Origin: Aquanectria penicillioides
Lineage: Eukaryota > Ascomycota > Sordariomycetes > Hypocreales > Nectriaceae
Reading direction: 5' to 3'
Assembly: GCA_003415625.1 (NCBI GenBank)
Contig: PYIU01000001.1
Location: 434,001-498,000 of the forward strand
DNA length: 64,000 nt
Part shown: positions 34,806 to 46,466 of the stretch, in pieces
Layout of the letters: every line of letters begins with the position of its first letter
Position numbering within the stretch: the first letter of the stretch is position 1
Position numbers and translations under genes: made by a program
Notes under the pieces: generated by a model
What the model was told of the DNA's origin: nothing
What the model saw: only the letters and a program-made list of their open reading frames with translations
Database searches by the model: none

Positions 34806-37700
34806 TCACACCAGACCATCCCCCGGCACATTCATCAGCATGTCAAACAACTCGGCACCTTGCCCGGTGTCTACATCCACATCCACATCATCGACGTGAG
34901 CAATGTTTCCAATAAACTCCGACATGCCACTCGAAAACATTCCCTCGCATGCATCTCCCTCTTCGCCGTGGCCGAGCAAACACAACCCGTCGAGTTGTGA
35001 CTGCTCATGCGGGGTCGTCGTGTCCGAACTAGTGTCTTCCGTTGGCTCGCTGGTTGCAGCGTTCGCCAAGAGAAGCCCATCGCCATCCCCGTCGTCCCTC
35101 GACGATGCATCTTCCGCTGGCAGATCGATTTCTGGCCCGCCCGCTGCCGTGCTGCTTTCAGGGTCTGACCCGGTCGCTTCCTGGGGCCTAGTCCCGGCGT
35201 CTATCGGCATCATATCCGGCCTGCCCAGATCCAACACCGAGTACAGGGTATTCCACGGCGCCATTTCAGCCAAGCTGCCGCCGTCGTCGCCGAGAATGCG
35301 TTTGAGACTGTGCTGGAAATCTGGATCCGGCAGTTTGGCTTGACTGAGGCTCCAGTTCATAGTCATGGTAAGTCGAATAAACTGAGACGGTCGGCAGATG
35401 ATTATGTCGGTCCAGTCGGAGGTGTAGCCTGGTGACTTTACGGGAGTTGGCAAACGTGCAAGATCCACGGCAAAGTGGACTGCTTGACTGATATCTTCGA
35501 CGCCGTAATACTGCGGGCGGTACTGTTTCATCGCCTGTATTAAAGCATATAGCCGGTACTGATTTGTAATTGCCTTGTCGCTATTATCCCCCGGCAGCTG
35601 TAGTTTGTAATCGAGGACGTGCATGAGCAGCGGCATAGCGATGAATGCTACTCTATTTCGCGAGTCAGCCTAGGGTAATCAAATCAACAGGAACACACTT
35701 ACACGCTTATCGGAAAGTACCGAACGATGCCCAACTGCACCGACTCCCGCAGTCGATCCGTAATACCAATCGCTGCTTCTCGAACCTCGAGGCTTTTTTC
35801 ATATATGTTATACATATTCGAGGTGCCATCTTTGGACAGGAAGACGCTCGTGAAGACGTCGCGATGAAAAAGGCTTAATCTTGCGGCACTAGAAACGATT
35901 AGCACCAAGTTCACCGGTTTGGCTTGGGTGTTCCACTTACTGGTAGTAAATGTACAAGAGGTTTGTCTGAATAATGACCGATTGGTGTTGAAACCCATTC
36001 ATCTCCCTGGACAACGGAAAGTCCTTCTGCGTCGAGTCGTACCACTTCTGCAACGCAGCCTTGCACTCTGCTACCTTGATGTGTTCCGAGTCCTGCTTCA
36101 TGTGGCCTGTGTGCAGTGAACTGTCCGAGACGCACACCAGGGGCAGCAAGTCAGTCAGGATGCCGCAAAGCTCCATGAGGCGGACGTAAATGTAAATCAA
36201 TCGGCGTTGCGTGCGGGCGTCATAGACCAAAGAGTGTCCGATCTGGTCCTCAAAGTCGCCGCAATCCGGCGGTCGAAAATCCTGGGCTATCTGGATGCTG
36301 CGCTGCAAGCCGAGCGAGAGCGTCCTATCCCGCATGATGCAACACCACCACAGCCGTTTGAGCGACCTCGCATGCCGTGCTTGATGCTCCGTAGCCTGGG
36401 GCCGATTGCACGCCTCCAAGCCATGATCGGCGCGTGCCACTTTGGCGTGGTGGATTGCGATGCCGAGCCAAACCGTGTTTGGTCTCGACGGCCCAACACC
36501 AATGGATATCGGAAAAAAGGTCAGAAGAAGAGCGGCTTGGGATAGAATCAGAGGTGATGATTCGGTATTAAAGTCGTGCAAGAACTGTCCGAGTTAGCCA
36601 TCTGTTCCGGCCCGTGAAGTGCAGATTCGGTAGTTACCTTGGCCCGCTTGTAAAATCTTGCCGAGGCAGCCCGCGGGCATGCAAACCCCAACGCCTCGAC
36701 GATGGACTGGGAAACATACTGTGAATGTAATCAGATTAATTTGCTCAAGATGTCTTTCAACGTGAAGCTTACGCTGCTGGATGAAAAAATCATGGCTTGG
36801 AACAACACCAGCGGTATCTTGTTTCGGCCGGAATTTTGACCCGGCTCCCCACTGTATGCCTGCCAAAACTGACTCTCATCGATAAACGGCACTAACGAAT
36901 GAACGTGAAGAAAGTACTGTCGGACGAATTCGTCCAATATTAATCTCGGGGGCAGTTCCAAACAGCCCTGGAGGCGGAGAAAGCTGGCCTCTTCCATGGG
37001 TATCTTGGACATGTCCGGGAACTTGATAAAGGGAAATTCGGAAGCGAGCGTCCCGTTTTCGCAACGCGCCGGGCTATCATCAATGTGGGGAGAAAAGGGA
37101 GCTCTGTTGCTATTGAGGATAGTCAAGCTCCCGAGCAGCGGCTCATCAAAAACAACATAGTCCATGGCTGGCATCGAGCCCAATTCGCTTTGTATGGGCA
37201 ATACGCTGAGTTGGTTTGCCGGTTGGCAGGATAGTGCATGTTTGAAGTCATCTGTTGTTTGGACGGCCGAGTCCCGTACCGACACAGTCTTGTGGCGATG
37301 GACATCGTTTCCGGATATCTCGGTATGTTCGTTGTCGCATTCTTCGGGCAATGATGGCAAAACCGAGGCTTCCGGGGGTGATACTCCATTGGCGATGAAG
37401 AGTTCGTCATCATTGAGAAACCGGCTACACCGTGTTAGCGTGACGGTACTGTCTGTTTTCTGGGAAATGCAAAGTGCATCACCTTTTCGGCTTCCTTCTC
37501 GTTATCACACACTTCATGTCGTCAAGGTCGCAATTCCGACACGGCGGCCCGGAGAAGGACACATCGCAGCGCACCTTTCTCGTTCGGCAGCGCAGACAAG
37601 CCTTTGGGGCTCTCTTTTTCATCCCTTTGGCGGACAGCTCTCCTCTACCGTCCAGCGTGGGCCGGGACGCAATAAGGACGGAAGTGGACGGTTCGGACAT
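34806..37700 (-). CDS. Zn2Cys6 transcription factor, CTF1 (cutinase regulator)-like
   Basis: From ATG 37700 (MSEPSTSVLIASRPTLDG) the first exon carries KRAPKACLRCRTRKVRCD...GPPCRNC...MKC, a full zinc cluster. Six exons join in frame. They include PPRLILDEFVRQYFLHVHSL and PFIDESQFWQAY, then SIVEALGFACPRAASARFYK. Next come ARSLKRLWWCCIMRDRTLSL (core of the fungal regulator domain), ARLSLFHRDVFTSVF and a long last exon from 35636 with an acidic Asp/Val tail. The KACLRC...CRNC...C spacing and the KRLWWCCIMRDR block are close to cutinase transcription factor 1-beta-type proteins, which control cutinase, lipase and fatty-acid genes. That function is inferred from resemblance only. Confidence 0.8.
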
Positions 37701-38603
37701 GTTTTTTTTGGGGGGTCGATCTGTCGAATCTGCAGATTGGCGGAATTGAAAAGTCGGAAAGACATGCGAGGAGGGAAAAGGGAATAAACCTGGAAACCGG
37801 GGCTGCAATGTGACGGACTATCGGATGCATGGGTGAGGCGCGTATTGCGGGGGAAAGCTGAGTCGGATATTTTTGAGTCAGACAGCTCCCCCTCAGTCTC
37901 AGGAAGACTTGTGTCACATGCAATTGGACGGCATCATGAGTTGTTGTTCTTCTAATCAGGTAATCCGCGCAGCCGAATTCAGCTAAAGTTTCACGTGGAA
38001 CTTCTCTTTATACAATTTGGATGACACATTCTTTTCTGACGCGTCCCCGGACTTCTACCCGCTGTCTGACCCAACCAACAATTGATCGAACAGCCCAAAG
38101 TAAGCGCCGGTTCGTAAATATGGTTTGTCCTACGTAACCCGCTTCCCCGGATTCTCGGGACCGGGCCCCTCTTCAGCTACTGATCCACACGTTTAATGAT
38201 GTCATTACCAATGCATCCCATGCATTGGTATTTTGGCATCACCAATCTTGGCAACAGCACATTCTTACGGGAATTGATTTGGAACACTGGACATTGGTAA
38301 AACCTCTTTGAGACTCATCCAAGACCGTATCGAGTTTTTGGGAACATGAAATGCACAGGACTGCCAAAGGATAAACGACAGGTGTAGGTTTATGACTATG
38401 GACTTGGTGTATCGATCGAGTAAGCAAGATGAAGGTCCAATTTGGTTATCCCGTTTCCTCGGCTGAAATATCGGCTCAAATTTCGGCTTAAAACTCCCAC
38501 ACTAGTAATTCAAGTATTACTTCCATAAACAGCCCGGCATAACTACCTACTCAACTGCCATTATATCTGAGCAATCATCAGCACATAGGAACCAACAGAT
38601 TTG
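37701..38603. other. Intergenic; promoter of CTF1-like gene
   Basis: Upstream of the regulator on its right side. No gene is recognised. The last part may include the terminal exon or 3' UTR of the ferritin-like gene. Confidence 0.4.
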
Positions 38604-39693
38604 TCAATCTAAGTAACATACCTCGAGAAGAGCAGGGCCGGCGGCAACAGTGTCGTCAGTCACCGCCTCGTTGCAGCTTGTAAGGACCACATAGGTCTGA
38701 CCGGCAAAGCCCTGAGGAATCATGACAGAGAAACCACCGTCAACTGGAGTAGCCGGGACAAACGTGGGCCCAGTGACAGCAATGAAAGCAGCATAAATCT
38801 GGGCCCCGTTGGCGCTTTCGAGAGTGTAGCCCTGGGCTTGTTAGTAAAAGATCAAGAAGCAAAAGGACTTATGATGTGTTTTTTTTTCAACATACCGGTG
38901 TAAGAAGTGTCACGGTATCATTGGTCTTGATCGGCATGGTGGTAGATGGGGCCAAGGACAGGGCAGGGAAGGCCTTGAGAGGTAGTGGAGGATTGCTCGC
39001 CGGGCAAGATTTGATAAAAGCCGATGCCAGCGAGAAAACCTCATTCATGCTCAATGGTGCATCAAAGGGCTGTGGGTACGGCGACTTCTGGAGCTTGGAT
39101 CGCAGGTATGCCGAGTGGCGAGCCTCGATTGTCAGGATGGACCCTGCAGCGGTGAGGTATGTCTTGCTCATGATGTCTGCAGCTGCTCCCAGATAGGCAG
39201 AAACGCCAACGCCCTCCAGAATAGAAGCCGTAGCGAGGAATGTAGAAACATCGTCGTAGCCGAACTCGTAAACGCATGCCGCAACAGGTGTAGCACCAGC
39301 AGCTAATTATTGCCAGTTAGTGGCACTAGTCATGACAGAGGGTGGCCAAGCAGAGATCATTCACCTTGCAGGGCGGTAGTCAGAAAATTGACATGGTCAC
39401 TCTCGTCTTGGGATATCTTCTTCAGGTTATTGTAGAAGGTGTCGTCGTAGCCAGCATTGGCAAAGTCACTCTGAGAAAACCGAGCCAATCCTCCACGATA
39501 GAAGTTGTCCTCGAGATGCTCCAAGGTCAGTGCATAGTTGAGAATCTCGGCTGTAGCTCTAGTTAGGATGATTCCTCGACGGAGAAGAAGAGTTTCACCC
39601 ACCGTCCGTAACTCCCGCTCGCCTCTGGAGAGTGGGGGCGCCAGAGACGAGGTTGGCGGCGAACAGGGCAAGTGTAGCTTGAGAGAAATGCAT
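38604..39693 (-). CDS. Secreted ferritin-like protein (Rds1 family)
   Basis: ATG 39693 starts a signal peptide (MHFSQATLALFAANLVSGAP). Four or more exons follow. ATAEILNYALTLEHLEDNFY and YNNLKKISQDESDHVNFL hold the E...ExxH and DE..H metal-site helices of the Ferritin_2 family. Later blocks are FLATASILEGVGVSAYLGAA, SILTIEARHSAYLRSKL and a C-terminal beta part (VTGPTFVPATPVDGGFSVMI). Fission yeast Rds1 is a stress-induced member. The reading frame ends at 38604, but a GTATGT just before it could lead to a short further exon, so the 3' end is uncertain by about 40 bases. Fungal members are usually secreted and induced by stress or starvation. Confidence 0.85.
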
Positions 39694-40995
39694 CGTGATG
39701 GATAGAGTATGCAGAGGTTAAAATTGATGTAAACGAGATTGATTGAGTAGTATTATATAAATGAGTGATGGGATGGGGAATAATTAGATTGTAGTATTGT
39801 GGATGATGGCTATGGGATGGCTTTCCTCCGCTGAGGCTGTACACTTCATATATGCAAGCCAAGCAGTAGTTTATTGAATCACCATGCCAGTATACTCCCC
39901 CGCGCCTCTCTCATGCGACGTCTTGACCGCAGTGGCGGGCAGCAAGCTCCGCGAATTACTTGGGTGTCTCTTGGGGATGCGTACGGGATGACGGGCTATG
40001 AATCACGGGGATTTGATGATTTGGAATATGAAGCATAAGACAATCCAGAGGTACGGTACTAGGTGGTGCAATCATCACTATAGTTGATGTAGCCATCTTC
40101 ACGAAGAAAGCATCGTCTAAGTCAATTAACCCGTCATTATGGATCAGCTTCGGGAACGGCGTCGGATTAGAGGCTTTCCACTTCACAGCCTCAATCTAGC
40201 TTCCGGAAAGCACCCATCCGAGCCACCAACAAGTGAGAGCTGTTAATTTCTATCAGCTTCGGATGTTGGAGCATCCGGGGCGGTAGCTAGTGCGCTTTTG
40301 GTTTGGCTTCACCGCCCCGGCGGAAATGATTCGCCCAAAAGCCCCGTCTCATTGCAACGCCTCAATATAGAAGCCGTTCTGTTTGGTTTCTTGATTTGCT
40401 GTGATCGGCATGATCTGCATCGCCATGATTGTTTTGACCCGCCTCCTATGATATCTCGATGTTTCCCATATCTTTTCCAGGTGCTCGAAGACAGATTGGT
40501 CTCGGCTAGGCTTGTTAGCTTACGGCTTGTTAGGCTAGGCCCGGAAAGTTCAGTTCCCGATTGTGTGTTAAGCCTCATACTGTGCCCGCGGCTTCGGAAC
40601 CTGACCTCTCCCCGCATGATGTAATTGTTGCGGGTAGCAAATATCCATCCCAACCGCGCCCGAAATGTTCCGCCCAGTAGGTGGTTGAAATTAGATCAAT
40701 GTAATATCCTTGATGGTGCAGTGGTGATCTGGTGATGTGACCACCATCAGCATGAAACATCAAACCTAGTCCATCAATCTCCCAAGTCTGCTGGCTTAGG
40801 CCACACTTATTACCTTATGTTTGTCCGTCGTCCGATGGAAGCGAGCATAAGCATCCTCACTTTCCTACGGCCATTCGCGTCCAAGCAATAATTTTGTCAT
40901 TTCAACCTCATACCTATCTTGACAATTTTTACAACTGCGTACTCTTTGCCCAACAAGCACACAAGGATTGTTCCTCCTCACCCTTGACATTGACC
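39694..40995. other. Intergenic
   Basis: Promoter regions of the divergent ferritin-like (-) and GPI-type (+) genes. No other gene is recognised. Confidence 0.4.
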
Positions 40996-41380
40996 ATGAA
41001 GTACTTCTATATACTAGGAGGATTCTCCAGTAAGTATCTAATTCATGAAACCATAGACCATTGCATGGCATATCTAACAGGAGTTTGTAGTCGTCAATGG
41101 CGTATACGCCGCCACTGGTTCAACAATTACATGCACAGCCTGCCCTTCGATTTCGACCACGCCCGATATTGTTACACGCTCGGATCATCCAAACGTTTCT
41201 TGCACGGCCCCGCCGCTTACAGTCATCAGCAACATGGCATCCACGCCAAGCTCGGGCATGATGCCCAACACCACGGGCTCGGCAATGCCCTCCCAGGTGT
41301 CTGGTAGCGCAGCTAACAAGATTGTTGGAACTTCAGCTGGTGCTGTGGCTTTGCTTGCAGCAGCCGTCTACTTCTTATAG
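40996..41380 (+). CDS. Small secreted GPI-type protein
   Basis: Exons 40996-41029 and 41091-41380 join across a GTAAGT...TTGTAG intron into 107 residues. The start MKYFYILGGFSIVNGVYA is a signal peptide. The middle is Thr/Ser/Pro-rich with three cysteines (ITCTACPSIS, NVSCTAPPL) and one N-glycosylation site (NVS). The end GTSAGAVALLAAAVYFL, after a small-residue SGSAAN stretch, looks like a GPI-attachment signal. It is a typical small cell-wall or surface protein of fungi; no family is recognised. It is easily missed because neither exon is long. Confidence 0.65.
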
Positions 41381-42028
41381 GGATCTGATGGGATGTTTAA
41401 TCACAAAGGAATGTGAAGCAATCATGTTTGCACTATGCAGGATTTGTGATCTATGATGGGCAACCAGGAACAGACATACCTATTACCGACTTGTATCTCA
41501 TGGTAAATCTCACCATTTACCATAATAAATTTACGAAAGGAACAGTTCGAATAGGGTACTGCCGCAGAGTGAGAGTCTTGACATGTTGGTCGCTCTGTTC
41601 AAATCAATGATCCAAACGAGGACAAGGAATAATCTTTGATAAGTTTGTGTTGACTTCCATTGTAGTCAGAGGTATACATATTTTTTGCCTTGTTATTGCT
41701 CCTTGAATGACTCCATCATGATGTTGAGAGATTCTTTGGCCATCAATACCAACGTCTCTAATGTCTCCAATAAAATGAAGAATGGCGGGTGCCTGTCTGA
41801 CTTTCATAAAAAATGGAAACTCACTGAAAATCCAGTGTCTGCATTTGGTGATAGTATCACATGCCAATTAGACGTTGCTGTCTTGATCATGTTGTATAAT
41901 CTAAACGCCGCAAAAGGCGTGTCCATACGTGGATCTTTGGCCATCCATGAAGTTCAAATTATTACTTCAGGTATGGAACGAGACTTCGGCGGATACTAGT
42001 TGCCCACATCCTGTTCTGACACAGCAGG
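41381..42028. other. Intergenic
   Basis: AT-leaning. No homology is seen until the helicase fragment begins. Confidence 0.4.
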
Positions 42029-42862
42029 TTTTCTGGAAGTACTGGCGTTATTGTCACAACACATTCAACGGTCGCAAACAACTGTGTGCGATCTCACGAC
42101 TCGAAAAAACTTATGGAGTTTTTACAACGCTGAGAATGGTGCCTCATGCTCCTAGACGAGGTCAATGTCGTACCGGCGACTATTTTCAGAAGAGTTATCT
42201 CATTAATCAAATCACACCCAAAAACTAGGCCTCACAGCAGCCTTGCTTCATGAAGACAACAAGATTTCTCATCTCAATTTCCTCATCGGCCCTAAGCTTT
42301 ATAAAGCAAATTGGACGGAGTCATCTCAGCAAGGCCACATTGCTAGAGTTCAATGCGCTGAAGTCTGGTGCCCAACGCCAACAGAATTTTATCACCAGTA
42401 CCTTAACGTCCCAGCAAGGTTAAAGCGAACCCTAGGGGCTCTCAACCCCGGAAGTTCCAGGCCTGTCAATATCTCATTTACTATCACGATGGCCGTGGTG
42501 ATAAGATCATTGTGTCTTCAGATGAACTTTATGCTCTCAAGCTTGGCAAGGCCTTCATCTATGGTGCCACTGGGCAAGAGGAGCGCATTAGAATTTTGGA
42601 AAATTTCCAGCACAACCCCCTCGTCAACACGTTGTTCCTGTCCAATATTGGAGATGCATCTCTAGACCTTCCTGAAGCAACATGCTTGATCCAGATCTGC
42701 TTTGGATCACGTCGACAAGAGGCGCAAAGGCTTGGTAGAGTCCCCAGGGCAAAGCGCAGAAATGACGAAGGATTCAATGCATTCTTTTACTCCCTTGTCT
42801 CAAAAAGATACCCAAGAAATGTATGAGTCGTCCAAGCGCCAAGCGCAGGACGTCGCGTTGTG
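42029..42862 (+). pseudogene. XPB/RAD25 (ERCC3) DNA repair helicase fragment
   Basis: A continuous but frame-broken match to the C-terminal half of the TFIIH helicase XPB. In order: FSGSTGVIVTTHSTVANN; VRSHDSKKLMEFLQR, TGA (42131-42133), [20 protein letters not shown]; after a frame slip near 42220, [20 protein letters not shown] and QGHIARVQCAEVWCP. After a second slip near 42450 come [40 protein letters not shown] and [11 protein letters not shown] (helicase motif VI). After a third slip near 42805, [13 protein letters not shown]. The stop is CGA to TGA. The N-terminal half, including motif I (Walker A), is missing. XPB is essential, so an intact copy must lie elsewhere and this is a dead partial duplicate. 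Confidence 0.9.
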
Positions 42863-44022
42863 TAACCATTGCCCAGAAGCGGGGGAACATCTCCTGGACG
42901 GGACGATATAAAATGCCATTGAAGAAATCACCATGGTGACTCCTACATCAGCGTGGTTTAGTGGAGTCCATAGAAGCCTTAGGTAATTGGCGTGGAGTAA
43001 ATGCGATATCCAGAGAAGCACAATGTTGTATAATAAATTTGGTTTTTGTCCGTCACTAATACCGGAAACGCGGGCGGCGGTGAGGATGCAGACCAAGCAC
43101 TGCGTTCTGCAATGGGACGTCGGGTACACCCGTCAGCCACCATCCATTGAATTGTTGAAGATTCACTGTTTGCATCGCGTTTCAAAACAGGCTTGTGGCC
43201 TAAAGAGTAGGAACGATGTAGCAAGTATGACAAGCCGCTACGACACGTCGGCAACTTAGCCCACAGTCACCATCGTTGACTTCTTATTGATTTGGTGGAT
43301 TTTATTGACCCGGCATGAATGCGAGCAACCTGGGTAGACACTCATATCATGGCGGCGCTTCTTCCCAAAAGCGCAAAAAGCCCTCGGTACTTGCCCATGT
43401 TGAATTGCATTGGCCAATCTGTAACGTATCCGACGCCCTCATGTGTTGTTTTCCCAGTATATCGTACGACATCTTATAGAACTGACTCGCAGCTTCAACC
43501 CTCGGTATTTGAGCCTCAGAATCGTCCAAGGCATTTCCGGATAGTGGGGTTGAAGCAGAGCGGAGAAGCGTCAGGGTTTCCTGAGTCAGTACGAAAATCC
43601 CCGTGTGTGGATATGCGGCGATGGTACCAATACTTGGATCTGCTGCTCGAAAGCGAGAGGTTAAGCGTATCCAGTACTCGCGCGAGCTGCAACATGGATG
43701 TATGTGATCCAACGCCCATGTCACAGTGCCTTGCCAGATAATGGAGACCACATGCCGAGATTCGCGTGCTGTTCGGCGCTGTATCCGGTTACTGTCATCC
43801 CAGGCCAGGAGATTGACTGGCTCCAGTCGGGGATACAGCCTTAACAGGCAAATCCAGTCCCCCGATCTGCCACCTGGGTTCCGCCGCGCACGCATACCCT
43901 AGTAAATCCAGAAGCTCATGCTATGGCACAAATCGGTTGAGACCTCAAGCGTACAAATACCCCGCTTCCGTGCCCTTTGTGTTTCTGATGGACTCTGCAT
44001 TCATTGCCATTGACTACCCAAA
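42863..44022. other. Intergenic
   Basis: A 182-codon minus-strand frame (43895-43347) has no family motif and is judged to be chance. The P450 promoter is expected near the right end. Confidence 0.4.
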
Positions 44023-46031
44023 ATGTCTGGATTGAGCATCGACTCGAGTAGCGCCACCTTGCCCGTGGTGGCGTTCGTCGCTGGTGTCACTTCCCACGTT
44101 GCCATATTCCGGATTGGCGAATGGGACATGGTCGTTGACAAGATTGTTGTCGCCTTCACACTATCATACGCTTCCCTGATTTATGGATGCACGTTCCACC
44201 TACCGTCCGGGCCGCAAGACCCCTGGGATGGCGTCATTGGAGCGTCTCGGGTATTCTTTGCATTCCTAGCTGGCATGTATCTCAGTATGGGCATTTACAG
44301 GGCCTTTTTCCATCGACTCCGCCAGTTTCCTGGACCATTCATGGCACGCCTGACTTCATTTTACGGTGTTCGATTGTCGACCAAGAGGTGGCAGATGTTC
44401 AAGGAGGTTCGCAGTTTGCATGAGAAGTACGGTGACATTGTCAGATTAGGTACGTCATAGCAAAGATATTGATAGCCGTTTGGATCTAACATGAGCTCAA
44501 TAGGGCCGACCGAATTGTCGATTACTAGCCTCGAGGCAAGCCAGGCCCTCCACTCGAATCAGACCCCATGCTCCAAAGGCCCTTGGTACAACTTGCTGCA
44601 ACCCTCGCTCTCTTTACAGAATACTAGAGACAAGGCAAACCACGCTCATCGACGCAAGACATGGGACAAAGCATTCGGTGCGAAGTGTATGTACCTCGGG
44701 CAAAACCAGAACTACATCAATTCGTGGAAGCTAGGGACAAAGGCTAACTCGCAGAGCAGCCCTCCGAGACTATGAACCTAGAGTCGCCAAGTATACTCGT
44801 CAATTGATGACCCAAATTGAAGAAAAGGCTGGGACCCCGATGGATATGTCTCTCTGGCTGTCATTTTACGGATTCGACCTCATGGGAGATCTCGCGTTTG
44901 GAAAAGGCTTCAACATGTTGAACGATGGAGCCAAGCACTGGTACATGGACTTGACGCAGAAATCCACCATGATTGGCACGCAGTTTGGTCGCTGCTCTTG
45001 GGTCTGGAAGCTTATCAAGCTAACCCCAGGCCTGAACGGAGAAATTCACAAGTTTCTAAGATGGCTTGATGAACAGGTCAAGGAACGATCCGAGGTATTA
45101 AACATTTTCATTGCGAGGGGATAGATGCTAACGGCTGAGCAGAAAGAACCTGAGCTTCCTGATGTTTTTACCTGGGTTTTGAGTGATTATAGAAAGCTAC
45201 CAAAGCCATCCAAGCAAGACCACTTGAACCTTATTGGCGACGCAAATCTTATCGTAGTAGCTGGGAGGTAAGCGCGCCAACCGGGCGAGTTTTCTGGTAT
45301 ACGGAGCGCTGACATTACTTAGTGACACCACAACAGCAAGTCTAACTTGCCTATTGTTTGAGTTGGCATGCCATCCTGAAATGTACAAGGAAATGCAAAA
45401 GGAGATTGACGAGTACTTCACTCGCAATGAGCAACCTGAACACATGTCATTGTCCAAACTCAAGTATGTCCAAGCCGCTATTGATGAATGTCTGCGCTTG
45501 TACCCTGCAATTCCCTCTGGGTTGCAGCGAATCACGCCTCCCGAGGGGCTTCAGCTCGGGAAGACATTTATTCCCGGAAATACGATTGTGCAAATTCCCA
45601 CCTACACGGCATGTCGAGGTAAGTAACTAAGCCTTACGCACATTCTAGTTTATATGTAGGCAACATCTCACACGGCTTAGATGAGCGATGCTTTGTAAGG
45701 CCTGATGATTTTATTCCCGAGAGATGGACAACGCGACCGGACCTCGTAAAGGATGGTTCTGGATTCAATCCCTTCTCTATTGGTGAGTACAGGCACACTC
45801 AGTTATACCAGGCACCAACTAATACTTCATTTGCGTGTAGGACGATACTCGTGTGTTGGAAAGCTGCTTGGGCTCATGGAGATGCGCCACGTTCTTAGCC
45901 AGATTTTGCACAAGTACAATATCCGCCTGGCTCCGAATCAGACTCGAGAGGCATTCCTGAACGGGATGGGGGATGGATTTACACTTGCTTGTCCCAAGCT
46001 GGACCTTGTGTTTGAGCCAAGAGGGGAGTAA
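44023..46031 (+). CDS. Cytochrome P450 monooxygenase
   Basis: About seven exons form one frame. The N-terminus has membrane segments (LPVVAFVAGVTSHVAIF; VFFAFLAGMYLSMGIY), which place it at the endoplasmic reticulum, then a PGP-type hinge (FPGPFMARL). The I-helix reads LIVVAGSDTTTASLTCLLF with the AGxDTT oxygen-activation motif. The K-helix ExxR is DECLRLYP, the PERF-type motif is PERW, and the haem loop is FNPFSIGRYSCVG with the Cys thiolate. The extended N-terminal membrane part resembles fungal secondary-metabolism P450s of the tryprostatin-6-hydroxylase type. The substrate is unknown and no backbone synthase is adjacent, so I do not call a biosynthetic cluster. Confidence 0.9.
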
Positions 46032-46466
46032 CTTATGTAGTTTTGGATGAGATTTCATAGGAGAAACAGACAGAAATGGTTAGAAGAGTTACCTGCATCG
46101 CTTGTTGTTGTTGTTGTCAATGCAACCCAGTCCCTGCTTCGCATTATGTGTCCATGGCTTTCCATGCAGGGGGTGCCAGATCTCACAGTTTACCCGAGCT
46201 GAGCACCCGTGTTTACCCGTCATCAACTATTTACGAATGAGGCCCTCCTGACTCGACGAAATACCAATTTAGCCCCCTTAGATCAGTCCGTCAGAAGTCA
46301 AAGCTGTAGTAGTCCGGGAGCCTTGTCCCCGAAAGAACTGTGCCACTGAGCTACTGATTGGATTTACCCCGCATCCCCGCAATTTCATCGCCCCCCGGAT
46401 CTTACGGCCCCTGATGGAACCGGAACCCTCACCATCTTTCCTCAAGCGAAGCCATACGGAGACATT
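46032..46466. other. Intergenic
   Basis: P450 3' flank and bZIP promoter. A GTT repeat (ttgttgttgttgttg) lies at about 46103-46117. Nothing else is seen. Confidence 0.4.

Noticed and set aside
43347..43895. 182-codon minus-strand open frame
   Set aside because: No domain, no codon or residue pattern of a real protein, and no neighbour logic; fits a chance frame in GC-balanced DNA.
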